Below are positions 43,416-51,986 of a DNA stretch of 64,000 nucleotides, piece by piece. Where the stretch lies: NCBI GenBank assembly GCA_905215385.1, contig CAJMPY010000002.1:107923-171922 (forward strand). The letters are read 5' to 3'. A model generated the notes under the pieces. That model did no database searches and was not told the DNA's origin. It saw only the letters and a list, made by a program, of their open reading frames with translations. Each line of letters opens with the position of its first letter. Within the stretch, counting starts at the first letter, position 1. The DNA comes from an uncultured bacterium. Its GTDB lineage: Bacteria > Actinomycetota > Coriobacteriia > Coriobacteriales > Coriobacteriaceae. The position numbers were made by a program, and so were the translations under genes.

Positions 43416-46400
43416 ATGGCGCAGGGGACGTTTGTGCAGGCGCTTCGCAAAGAGGCGGCGTTGAGCGGCACCTTTATGAAGGGGCGTTCGCTCATGCTCA
43501 ACGGTGCCGTGCTGTCGATCGAGGACAGCGGCTCGCGCTTCTCCAAAAACGTGACGGTCGAGGGCACGGTGCGCGGCTCGCGCGGTTACCTGTACAAGAC
43601 GCACGTGGCGCTCGACATGGACGAGCACGAGGTTATCGACTACGACTGCGACTGCCCTGCCGCATACCGCTATCCCGGTATGTGTAAGCACGCTATTGCC
43701 ACGGCGCTGGCGTATTTGGATGCCAGCGGCGCCGAGCCCGTCGAAGGTTTGCGCACGCCGGTTCGCACGTTTACGGCGCAGCCGAAACAGCCCGCGCGCG
43801 CCATGTCCGCCGCGCCGGCCGTCAACCCCAACTTTCCCTTCCCGGCGCCCGTCCCCACGAGCCCGAGCCTTGTGGCGGCGCTCTCCGATCTTTCGGACGC
43901 GCGCATGGATGAGCTGGCGAGCATGCGCCGCAAGCTTGCCGGTGCCGTTGATCCCGACGCCCCCAAAGCGGCATTGGAGCCCTCGTTGGTGCCGTACTAC
44001 AATCCGCTGTTCGCTGACCGCTTTAGCTGGGCGCTCGAGTTCCGCATTCGCTGTGGATCGGTCTCCTACGTGGTCAAGGACATCGACGGCATGGCCGATG
44101 CCTACGTGCGCGGCGGCACGTTCTCCTATGGCAAGAAGCTCACGTTTGTCCATTCACCTGAGGCCTTTGACGAAACATCGGCAAAGCTGCTCAACCTTGT
44201 TGTGACGACAGTTGCCTATCTCGATGACATCACAAGCTCGCGTTCGGCGTCGTACGACTTTGCCCGCAGCGGTTTTGTTGCCGAGCGTCAGTTGCCGCTG
44301 TCCGAGCATAGCATCGTATATGTGCTGGACCTGCTGCGCGGCCAGACCATCTCCTTTGAGCCCGCCTGGTCGCGGGGGATGACGACGCATCGCACCTACG
44401 ACGTGGCGGTTGAGCTGTCTCCGCAAGGGGAGGACGAGGCATCCGCTAAGCGCCCACCGCTGCTTGCCGCCAAAATCGCGCCGGCGGCTGGTGGTAGCTA
44501 TGACCTGCGCCTGCCCGCCGATATGTACTGCTTTGCGTCGGGCGATGCCGCCTACTTGGTTGACACGCGCCGCGCGCGCCGTACCGACGCTGCATTTGCT
44601 CAGCATGCCGCACCTTTTTTGTCGCGCTTGCTGCCGTGCCGCACGCCCGCCCATATTGCCGCCGAGCAGGTGGGTGAGTTCTGCCGTATGGCGCTGCCCA
44701 TTTTGCGCGACTACACCGACCTCACCGCGCCCGCCGCGCTCGATACCGTGGCACCCGAGCCGAGCTTTGCTATGGCGATCGGTGTCGACGATGGGCTCGT
44801 GACCTGCAAAATTACGGTTACCTACGGCGATTGGTCGGCGGATCTCTTTAGCCTGGGCGCTCCGGGCAGCCCCTTCGAAGAGCAGCGCCCCGGTGTGCCG
44901 CCCCGCGACGAGGTGGCGGAGTTTCGCGTTATGGATACGGCGGCCCTGTACTTCGATTTCTACGAGGGCGGTCTGGCGTTTGAGGAGCGCGATGACGCCC
45001 GCTTGTTCTGCCTGCTGACCGAGGGCCTGTCCGCCCTGTCCGAACTGGGTGAGGTCATGCTCAGCGACCGTCTGCGCCAGATCTCGGTCCGCCCCGCGCC
45101 CAAGCTCTCGGTTCGTGCGACCGTTAAGAGCAATCTGCTCGATGTCGAGCTGGGCGCGAGCGGGCTTTCGGCCGCGGACCTTGCCGTCTATCTCGATTCG
45201 TACAAGCGCCATCAAACGTTTGCGCGCCTTACGTCCGGCGACATCATTCGCCTGGACGAGGGGGCGCGCGCCGCGTTTGGCCTTGCCGAGGACCTGGGTG
45301 TCGATGCCGTCGACCTGCTCGACGGCGTGTCGCTTCCCGCGTCGAGCACCCTGTTCGTCGACAGCATGCTCGCACGCACGCCGGCGCTCGAGGCCGATCG
45401 CGACGCTGCGTTCCGCCGTACCGTCGAGCGCCTGGACACGCTCGGCAAGATGGACTTTACGGTGCCGGCATCGCTCAAGGCAACGATGCGCGGCTACCAG
45501 GTCGACGGATACCAGTGGCTCGGCTCGCTCGAACACCTGGGCCTTGGCGGCATCTTGGCCGACGACATGGGCCTGGGCAAAACGCTCCAGATGATTGCGC
45601 ATATTCTGGCGCGCGTGGAGGCGGGGGACACCAAGCCCACGCTCGTGGTATGCCCGGCCTCACTCGTGTACAACTGGACTGCCGAGCTGGAGCGCTTTGC
45701 CCCGTCGCTCGATGTGTGCGCCATTGTGGGCGCCAAGGCTCAACGCCGCGTGCAGATCGCCGGCGTGGCCGAGCATAGCGTGGTTGTGACGTCGTATGAT
45801 CTTATGCGGCGCGATATCGACGAGTACGTCGAGCAGGATTTTGCCCGCGTGGTGCTCGATGAGGCCCAGTACATTAAAAACCCGCTCACGCAGGTGGCGC
45901 GCGCCGCAAAGCGCCTGCCTGCCGGCGCGCGCTTTGCCCTGACGGGCACGCCCATCGAAAACCGCCTATCCGAGCTCTGGAGCATCTTCGACTTTTTGAT
46001 GCCGGGCCTGCTGGGTACGCGTGAATCGTTTGCAAAGCGCTTCGAAAGCCCGGTCGAGCATGCCGAGGGCGACAGTGCCGCCCGCCTGCAAGCGCTCGTG
46101 TCGCCGTTTGTGCTGCGCCGCGTAAAGGAAGACGTGGTGGCCGACCTGCCCGAGAAGATCGAGGATACGGTCATGGCGCAGCTCACCGGCGAGCAGAGCA
46201 AGCTCTACCTGGCCAACCAGGACCGCATCGCCCAGCAGGTGCAGCACCGCGAGGCCGGGGAGTTTAAGAAGGACAAGCTCAAGGTACTTGCCGAGCTCAC
46301 CAAGCTGCGCCAGATCTGCTGCGACCCGCGTCTACACTACGAGGATTACAAGGCGGGGAGCGCCAAGCTCGATACGTGCATGGAGCTCGTGCACGGCGCA

Positions 46401-46880
46401 CTCGACGGTGGTCATCGCATCCTGTTGTTCAGCCAGTTTACGGGTATGCTCGATATCATCGGTAAGCGCTTGGCCAAGGAGGACATCGCCTTCCTTAAGC
46501 TCACGGGCGCTTCATCTAAGGAGAGCCGCGCCAAGATGGTCGCGCAGTTCCAAGCGGGCGAGGTCCCGGTCTTTTTGATTTCGCTCAAGGCGGGCGGCGT
46601 GGGCCTTAACCTGACGGCGGCCGACGTGGTCATCCACTACGACCCGTGGTGGAACGTGGCGGCGCAGGACCAAGCGACCGACCGCGCGCATCGTATTGGC
46701 CAGCAACATACCGTGACCGTGTACAAGCTCATCGCCAAGGACACGATCGAGGAGCGCATCATGCAGATGCAGGAGTCCAAGCGCGACCTGGTCAACAGCG
46801 TGCTCGGCGGCGACGGCATCTCGTCGGCGCTGTTTACCCGCGAAGATGTTCTGGCGCTGCTGGGCGGCGACGGGCGCTAA
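43416..46880 (+). CDS. SWIM/SNF2-family DEAD/DEAH helicase
   Basis: 1154 residues. Near residue 70 there is a SWIM zinc finger (YDCDCPAAYRYPGMCKHAIA). After ~550 residues of unassigned sequence comes the SNF2 motor: DDMGLGKTLQMIAH, DEAQYIKN, TGTPIENRLSELWSI, FSQFTGMLDI, SLKAGGVGLNLT and ATDRAHRIGQQHTV. Such proteins act on DNA-bound complexes, often RNA polymerase (RapA-like). ATG 43416 has TTGGAGG five bases before; GTG 43398 is a weaker start. 28 bp after dnaE. Confidence 0.93.
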   Translation: MAQGTFVQALRKEAALSGTFMKGRSLMLNGAVLSIEDSGSRFSKNVTVEGTVRGSRGYLYKTHVALDMDEHEVIDYDCDCPAAYRYPGMCKHAIATALAYLDASGAEPVEGLRTPVRTFTAQPKQPARAMSAAPAVNPNFPFPAPVPTSPSLVAALSDLSDARMDELASMRRKLAGAVDPDAPKAALEPSLVPYYNPLFADRFSWALEFRIRCGSVSYVVKDIDGMADAYVRGGTFSYGKKLTFVHSPEAFDETSAKLLNLVVTTVAYLDDITSSRSASYDFARSGFVAERQLPLSEHSIVYVLDLLRGQTISFEPAWSRGMTTHRTYDVAVELSPQGEDEASAKRPPLLAAKIAPAAGGSYDLRLPADMYCFASGDAAYLVDTRRARRTDAAFAQHAAPFLSRLLPCRTPAHIAAEQVGEFCRMALPILRDYTDLTAPAALDTVAPEPSFAMAIGVDDGLVTCKITVTYGDWSADLFSLGAPGSPFEEQRPGVPPRDEVAEFRVMDTAALYFDFYEGGLAFEERDDARLFCLLTEGLSALSELGEVMLSDRLRQISVRPAPKLSVRATVKSNLLDVELGASGLSAADLAVYLDSYKRHQTFARLTSGDIIRLDEGARAAFGLAEDLGVDAVDLLDGVSLPASSTLFVDSMLARTPALEADRDAAFRRTVERLDTLGKMDFTVPASLKATMRGYQVDGYQWLGSLEHLGLGGILADDMGLGKTLQMIAHILARVEAGDTKPTLVVCPASLVYNWTAELERFAPSLDVCAIVGAKAQRRVQIAGVAEHSVVVTSYDLMRRDIDEYVEQDFARVVLDEAQYIKNPLTQVARAAKRLPAGARFALTGTPIENRLSELWSIFDFLMPGLLGTRESFAKRFESPVEHAEGDSAARLQALVSPFVLRRVKEDVVADLPEKIEDTVMAQLTGEQSKLYLANQDRIAQQVQHREAGEFKKDKLKVLAELTKLRQICCDPRLHYEDYKAGSAKLDTCMELVHGALDGGHRILLFSQFTGMLDIIGKRLAKEDIAFLKLTGASSKESRAKMVAQFQAGEVPVFLISLKAGGVGLNLTAADVVIHYDPWWNVAAQDQATDRAHRIGQQHTVTVYKLIAKDTIEERIMQMQESKRDLVNSVLGGDGISSALFTREDVLALLGGDGR

Positions 46881-47030
46881 CCCGCTCGGGTGGGGCCGCC
46901 AGGGCGGATAGCGCACGCTGCCCCATCGTCCCCGCCCGTTATGTGTTCATTTGCAATGCCGTGGATGGTTTGTCTGCCTTTGGGCATAAGAACCATCAAG
47001 AACATTGGCACGTCAGCAAAGGAGAACATC

Positions 47031-47393
47031 ATGGCGAAATTCTTTAAGGACCCCGACGGTAAGCTCATTGCCGCCCTTGGCAACGACGTTGCAACCCCTG
47101 CCGGTTGCACGGAACTGACCGCAAACACTGAGGACGCGGCGCACGAGAAGCACGTGCCTGTTGTCGAGACCGAGCGCGACGGTCACGTGATTCGCGCACG
47201 CGTTGGCTCGGTCGAGCACCCCAGCCTGCCCGAGCACTATATTGAGTGGATCGCCCTTGAGGCCGAGGGCCGCTTAGAGGTCCATTACCTTGAGCCCGGC
47301 ATGAAGCCCGCGACGTTTTTCGCGGGCGGCTCCAAGACCGGTACCGTCTATGCCTATTGCAACCTGCACGGGCTGTGGTCCGCGACGTTCTAG
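47031..47393 (+). CDS. Superoxide reductase (class II, neelaredoxin-type)
   Basis: 120 residues. The Fe(His)4Cys site is visible: HEKHVPVVE, VEHPSLPEHYIEWI and CNLHGLW. No N-terminal desulforedoxin cysteines, so it is the one-iron class. It reduces superoxide to H2O2 without making O2, a normal defence of anaerobes. AAAGGAG precedes ATG 47031; the longer upstream frame is not credible. Confidence 0.92.
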   Translation: MAKFFKDPDGKLIAALGNDVATPAGCTELTANTEDAAHEKHVPVVETERDGHVIRARVGSVEHPSLPEHYIEWIALEAEGRLEVHYLEPGMKPATFFAGGSKTGTVYAYCNLHGLWSATF

Positions 47394-47439
47394 GAGCGCG
47401 CCCCCGCTCGGGGTATCATAGCTAGCATATGCACATGCG

Positions 47440-47472
47440 AGCGCCGGCTGCATTATGCGGCCGGCGCTTTTA
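47440..47472 (+). terminator. Terminator after superoxide reductase
   Basis: AGCGCCGGC pairs with GCCGGCGCT around a 11-nt loop, followed by TTTTA. Confidence 0.8.
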
Positions 47473-47510
47473 CTACGACAACGATGGTTTACGACGGAAA
47501 GGGCTGAGCC

Positions 47511-49496
47511 ATGAAGCTCGCGCTTGCACAGATCGATATGCGCCTGGGTGATATTGAGGGCATTTGCGGCCGCATCGAGGACCAGGCTCGTCTGGCCCAC
47601 GAGCGCGGGGCGCGCGTGCTGTGCGTTCCGGCTCCGCTCTTTATGGGCGCCATGCCCGGGGGCCTGGTGGGCACTGCCGACTTTGAGCACGACATGCTTG
47701 CCGGCTTGACTGGTGTCGCCGAGCGTATCCAGGAGCTTGACATGATCTGCATCGTGCCCGCGGCGGTTTCGTTTGAGGGCCAGCCGCTGCTCGACTACAT
47801 GATGCTCAAGGACGGTCATGTGGTGCCGGCGCGTTCGAGCATTGCCCTGCAGCGTGGCGAGAACAACGACACGCGTTGGGCGCCGCCGGTGTTCGACGTG
47901 GACGGCGTGCGCATCGCCGTGATTTTTGACTTGGACCGCGAACTCGAGATGTTGCCGACCGGTGTTGACCTCATTGCGTATTTCCAATTCAATGCGTTTG
48001 ACATGACCGACCGCGAGACTGCCGCCATTGCCGCCGTTCGCAGCGGCGCCTACCGCAAGATCGCATCCAAGCGTAGTGTGTGGTTTGCCTGTATGGCGCC
48101 GGTCGGTGCCTATGACGAGTCGGTGTATACCGGCGGTTCGTTTGTGCTCGACGACTGCGGTCGCGTGGTGGCCCAAGCGCCGTGTTTTGAGGAGAGCCTG
48201 CTGGTTCAGGAGATTCAGCGCGGCGTGATGCTCGATGCCCTGGAAGATCACGAACTGCCCGAGTTCCGTTCCGAGGAGTGGCTGTGGCAGGCGCTGGTGC
48301 TCGCCGTGCGCGACAACGCCCGGGCCCACGGTGCGTCGCGCGCCGTGGTGGCACTCGAGGGCGACTTGCCGTCGTCCCTGCTGGCGGCGCTGGCCGTCGA
48401 CGCTCTGGGCCCACGTAATGTGATTGGCCTGGTGCTGGGGCGCAACCGCATCTTTACGCCGGCGCAGGAGGAGGCCGAGGCTGCTCGCTGTGCCGCCGTT
48501 CGCGCCATTGCCGAGCGCCTGCATATTCGCACGGTTGAGCGCGATGCGCCGGATGCCGCGCGCGTGCTCGACCGCGATGTGTCGGCGGGCGACGCCGAGC
48601 GCCTGCGCTCTCGCACGCTGGGCCTCATGCTGGAGGACACGGCGCTCGAGTTGGGTGCGATGGCGCTGAGCCCGCTGTCCAAAACCGAGTACGCACTGGC
48701 GGCGCCGGCGCTTTGCGGCGGCTACCAGGGCGATTATGCGCCCTTTGGCGATGTGTACCTGTCGACGCTTGAGTTTGTGGCGCGCGTGCGCAACCGCACG
48801 TCTGCCGTGGTGCCCCAAGAGCTCGTGACGCTCAACGCGGTGGAAGATTGTATGGAGCGAGTGCTGGCGCAGGCGCTCTCGACGCTCGACGGTCCGGTCG
48901 ATATGCTCGACCGCGCGGCACAGCTGCTCGGCGGGGTCGAGCCGGGTGAGATCGATGGCGCGCTTGAGGCGCACGTGGACCGCAATCGATCTTTCGACGA
49001 CATCCCGATGGCCGCTGGCAAGCCTGAGGCCTGCTCGCTGCTGCTGATGCTCGTTCGACAGGGTGAGGCTGCCCGCCGCATGTTGCCGACGGCGCCGATC
49101 GTTTCGTCCCGTTCGTTTGCCGAGCGCTCCTGGCCGTACATGCTCGCGTGGTCCGACCTGGGGCTTAACGGCAAGGAGCGTATGACGGTCGATTCGCTGG
49201 CGCGCGCCGAGGTGCGCCGTTTTGCTGACGAGGATACTAGTGAGCGCGTGCGAAACGAGATGATGGGCGTGCTGGGCGAGCTACTGGGTATTTCGCCCGA
49301 ACAAATGGAGGAGTTGCGCTCTGAAGACGGTCAGCGTCGTTTACACGAGGGAATGAAAAAGTTCGAGGGCGAGGTTCAGGACGCCATCGATAAGATGATG
49401 GGCGGCCAGGGTGGCCCGCAGGGTGGGCACCAGGGTGGCCCGATGCCGCATCCGCCGGTTGATCCCCGACAGTTCCCATTCTTCTCGCAGAACTAA
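47511..49496 (+). CDS. NadE-like protein with degenerate nitrilase and synthetase sites
   Basis: 661 residues with the layout of glutamine-dependent NAD+ synthetase: N-terminal nitrilase-like half (MKLALAQIDMRLGDIEG) and C-terminal ATP-pyrophosphatase-like half (SSLLAALAVDALGPRNVIGLVL). The catalytic sites look lost: the nitrilase Glu region reads VPAPLFMGAM, the Lys region RGENNDTRW, the Cys region VIFDLDREL; the PP-loop SGGxDSS reads EGDLPSS, and the TGNKSE motif reads LSPLSKTEY. A Gly/His/Pro-rich tail follows (GGQGGPQGGHQ). The fold is probably kept but not the chemistry. Most likely a non-enzymatic paralogue. Confidence 0.75.
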   Translation: MKLALAQIDMRLGDIEGICGRIEDQARLAHERGARVLCVPAPLFMGAMPGGLVGTADFEHDMLAGLTGVAERIQELDMICIVPAAVSFEGQPLLDYMMLKDGHVVPARSSIALQRGENNDTRWAPPVFDVDGVRIAVIFDLDRELEMLPTGVDLIAYFQFNAFDMTDRETAAIAAVRSGAYRKIASKRSVWFACMAPVGAYDESVYTGGSFVLDDCGRVVAQAPCFEESLLVQEIQRGVMLDALEDHELPEFRSEEWLWQALVLAVRDNARAHGASRAVVALEGDLPSSLLAALAVDALGPRNVIGLVLGRNRIFTPAQEEAEAARCAAVRAIAERLHIRTVERDAPDAARVLDRDVSAGDAERLRSRTLGLMLEDTALELGAMALSPLSKTEYALAAPALCGGYQGDYAPFGDVYLSTLEFVARVRNRTSAVVPQELVTLNAVEDCMERVLAQALSTLDGPVDMLDRAAQLLGGVEPGEIDGALEAHVDRNRSFDDIPMAAGKPEACSLLLMLVRQGEAARRMLPTAPIVSSRSFAERSWPYMLAWSDLGLNGKERMTVDSLARAEVRRFADEDTSERVRNEMMGVLGELLGISPEQMEELRSEDGQRRLHEGMKKFEGEVQDAIDKMMGGQGGPQGGHQGGPMPHPPVDPRQFPFFSQN

Positions 49497-49564
49497 ACTG
49501 GGGATGGGATTCGCTCTCAACCCCGATACTTCAACTAAGCATCTTGACCCCGTTGTGTTATTCT

Positions 49565-49578
49565 AGAACAGACGTTCG
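49565..49578. promoter_or_regulatory. LexA (SOS) box upstream of ruvCAB
   Basis: The core GAACAGACGTTC (49566-49577) matches the Gram-positive SOS consensus GAACRNRYGTTC at every position. It lies 55-70 bp before ruvC. RuvAB and RuvC are common SOS targets. Confidence 0.7.
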
Positions 49579-49633
49579 TGAGTAGTGCGCGGGGCCTTGC
49601 CTTGCGCTTGGTAAAAGACGAGGGGAGGTTGGC

Positions 49634-50155
49634 TTGGTTATTTTAGGCATTGACCCCGGTTTGGCTCATACGGGTTGGGGGATTATCGAGGAGCGGCGTG
49701 GCGAGGTTCGCTGCCGTGCCTATGGCTGCATCGAGACCAGCGCAGGCAGTCCGCTCGCGGTGCGCCTGTCGCATATCGCCCGCGACCTCAAGGGTGTCGT
49801 GGAGCGCTATCGACCCGATACCGCTGCTATCGAGAGCATTTACTTTGGCGCCAACGTTCGCTCGGCCATCCCTACGGCGCATGCCCGTGGCGCCGCGCTC
49901 GTGGCGCTTTCGGAATGCGCGCTCGAGATTGGCGAGTATACGCCTATGCAGATTAAGCAGGCTGTTGTGGGCACCGGCGCTGCGGACAAACGGCAGGTCG
50001 CGTATATGGTTCGTACGCTCACGCAGCTCGATCACGACCCGCATCCCGACCATGCCGCCGATGCCCTGGCCTGCGCCATCTGCCACGTTAACCTCAGCCG
50101 CACCCGGGCGCTTACCGGCGGCGAGTTCTATCAACAGAGAGGAACCGGATACTGA
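49634..50155 (+). CDS. ruvC: Holliday junction resolvase RuvC
   Basis: 173 residues. Begins VILGIDPGLAHTGWGII (first catalytic Asp), with AIESIYFGANVRSAI (Glu) and DHAADALACAICH (final Asp pair). It cuts Holliday junctions as a dimer. TTG start with AGGGGAGG five bases before. First of the ruvCAB operon. Confidence 0.95.
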   Translation: MVILGIDPGLAHTGWGIIEERRGEVRCRAYGCIETSAGSPLAVRLSHIARDLKGVVERYRPDTAAIESIYFGANVRSAIPTAHARGAALVALSECALEIGEYTPMQIKQAVVGTGAADKRQVAYMVRTLTQLDHDPHPDHAADALACAICHVNLSRTRALTGGEFYQQRGTGY

Positions 50156-50775
50156 TGATCTCCCAGCTCCACGGAACGCTTGTCGAGGCCACGATGAGCT
50201 CTGCTGTCGTCGATGTGTCGGGCGTTGGCTTTGAGCTCGGCATCTCGGGCAGCACTGCGGCCACGTTGCCGACGCCCGGCGGCGAGGTCCGCCTCTACAC
50301 GCGTATGCAGGTGCGCGAGGACGCCATGACACTTTTCGGTTTTTCCTCTAAGGATGAGCGCACGATGTTCGATCGGCTCGTGTCTGTCTCGGGCGTTGGC
50401 CCGCGCTTGGCGCTCGCCGTGCTTTCCACCTATACCGTGGGGCAATTGTATTCGCTGGTGATGGCCGAGGACGACAAGGGCATGGCCAAGGTGCCCGGTG
50501 TGGGCAAAAAGACAGCTCAGCGTCTGATCCTGGAGCTCAAGAGCACCTTTGCCAAGGACAAGGGCTTTGTGCCGGTCGACGTGATTCCCGGCCAGGTTGC
50601 GATGCCCGTGCCCGCTGCCGCTCCCTCGGCCATCGATGACGCCCGTGCGGCGCTCCTTTCCATGGGCTTTAGCCCGCAGGAGACCGATGTTGCCCTGAGC
50701 GGGTATGATGGGCAGGATATGCGTGTCGAGGATTTGCTCGGCGCGGCGCTTAAGCGACTCGGAATGGATGCGTGA
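50155..50775 (+). CDS. ruvA: Holliday junction branch migration protein RuvA
   Basis: 206 residues. OB-fold start MISQLHGTLVEATMSSAVVDVSGVGFEL, paired helix-hairpin-helices (SVSGVGPRLALAVL, KVPGVGKKTAQRLI) and a C-terminal UBA-like domain for RuvB contact. Its start overlaps the ruvC stop by one base. Confidence 0.96.
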   Translation: MISQLHGTLVEATMSSAVVDVSGVGFELGISGSTAATLPTPGGEVRLYTRMQVREDAMTLFGFSSKDERTMFDRLVSVSGVGPRLALAVLSTYTVGQLYSLVMAEDDKGMAKVPGVGKKTAQRLILELKSTFAKDKGFVPVDVIPGQVAMPVPAAAPSAIDDARAALLSMGFSPQETDVALSGYDGQDMRVEDLLGAALKRLGMDA

Positions 50776-51842
50776 TGTGGGAAGCCGATGACTCTCAGGA
50801 CCTGTGGGCGACGCCCGGCAACTCGCCGGCGGCATCCATGGCGCACGGCGAGCGCATGGTGGGCTCGGAGCTGACGGCCGAGGACCTCGATGTCGATCGC
50901 ACTTTGCGCCCCCAGCGCCTGGACGATTACTGCGGCCAGGAGCATATCAAGCAGAGCCTGCGCGTGTTGATCGAAGCGGCGCAGAGCCGTGGCGAGACGC
51001 TCGACCACGTGATCTTCTCGGGCCCTCCGGGTCTGGGCAAGACCACGCTGGCTACGGTTATCGCCAACGAGCTGGGCGCTCAGATCAAGACCACGAGTGG
51101 CCCCGCCATCGCGCGCACGGGCGACCTGGCGGCCATCCTTACTAACTTGCAGCCGGGTGATGTGCTGTTTATCGACGAGATCCACCGCCTCAACCGTTCG
51201 GTCGAGGAAGTCCTGTACCCCGCGATGGAGGACTTTGCCCTCGATATCGTGATTGGCAAGGGTCCGGCGGCGCGCTCGATTCGCCTGGATATCCCCAAGT
51301 TTACGCTGGTAGCAGCAACGACCCGCTCAGGCATGTTGACCGGCCCGTTGCGCGACCGCTTTGGCATTTCATATCGCCTGGATTACTACACGGTCGAGGA
51401 ACTCGCGCAGATTGTGACGCGCTCGGCAACCATTCTGGGCGTGACGATCGATCATCTGAGTGCGCTCGAGATCGGCTCACGTTCGCGTGGCACGCCGCGC
51501 TTGGCCAACCGTCTGCTCAAGCGTGTGCGCGACTATGCGCAGGTACGCGGCAACGGTCCTATTGAGCTTGACATTTGCCGTCAGGCACTCGAGTTCTTCG
51601 AGATTGATGAGCTTGGTCTGGACTGGATGGATATTCGCATTTTGGAGACACTCGCTAAGACGTTCTCCGGACGTGCCGTGGGCCTGACAACGCTTGCCAG
51701 CGCGGTGGGCGAGGACCCGGGAACGCTCGAGGATGTCTATGAGCCCTATCTGCTGCAGTGCGGCTTGATGATTCGCACGCCCCAGGGCCGCCAGGCAACG
51801 CTTCGCACCTTTGAGCACTTGGGGATTGAACCTACCATTTAG
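50772..51842 (+). CDS. ruvB: Holliday junction branch migration helicase RuvB
   Basis: 356 residues. LRPQRLDDYCGQEHIKQSL, FSGPPGLGKTTLA (Walker A), DVLFIDEIHRLNRSVEE (Walker B), ATTRSGMLTGPLRDRFG and the C-terminal winged helix LQCGLMIRTPQGRQAT. It drives branch migration with RuvA. Overlaps the ruvA stop by 4 bp. Confidence 0.97.
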   Translation: MMWEADDSQDLWATPGNSPAASMAHGERMVGSELTAEDLDVDRTLRPQRLDDYCGQEHIKQSLRVLIEAAQSRGETLDHVIFSGPPGLGKTTLATVIANELGAQIKTTSGPAIARTGDLAAILTNLQPGDVLFIDEIHRLNRSVEEVLYPAMEDFALDIVIGKGPAARSIRLDIPKFTLVAATTRSGMLTGPLRDRFGISYRLDYYTVEELAQIVTRSATILGVTIDHLSALEIGSRSRGTPRLANRLLKRVRDYAQVRGNGPIELDICRQALEFFEIDELGLDWMDIRILETLAKTFSGRAVGLTTLASAVGEDPGTLEDVYEPYLLQCGLMIRTPQGRQATLRTFEHLGIEPTI

Positions 51843-51986
51843 GGCGCTTTGTTTTGGCGGGCTGTTAAGCTATCGCTGAGCATTGGATAAACATATCGCC
51901 ATTCATCGGTTACGGGTGTTTTACTATTGCGCGCCCGTGCTATGCTGAATTGGTCTTTTTCTCATTCGGTAACGAAAGGACCTCCC

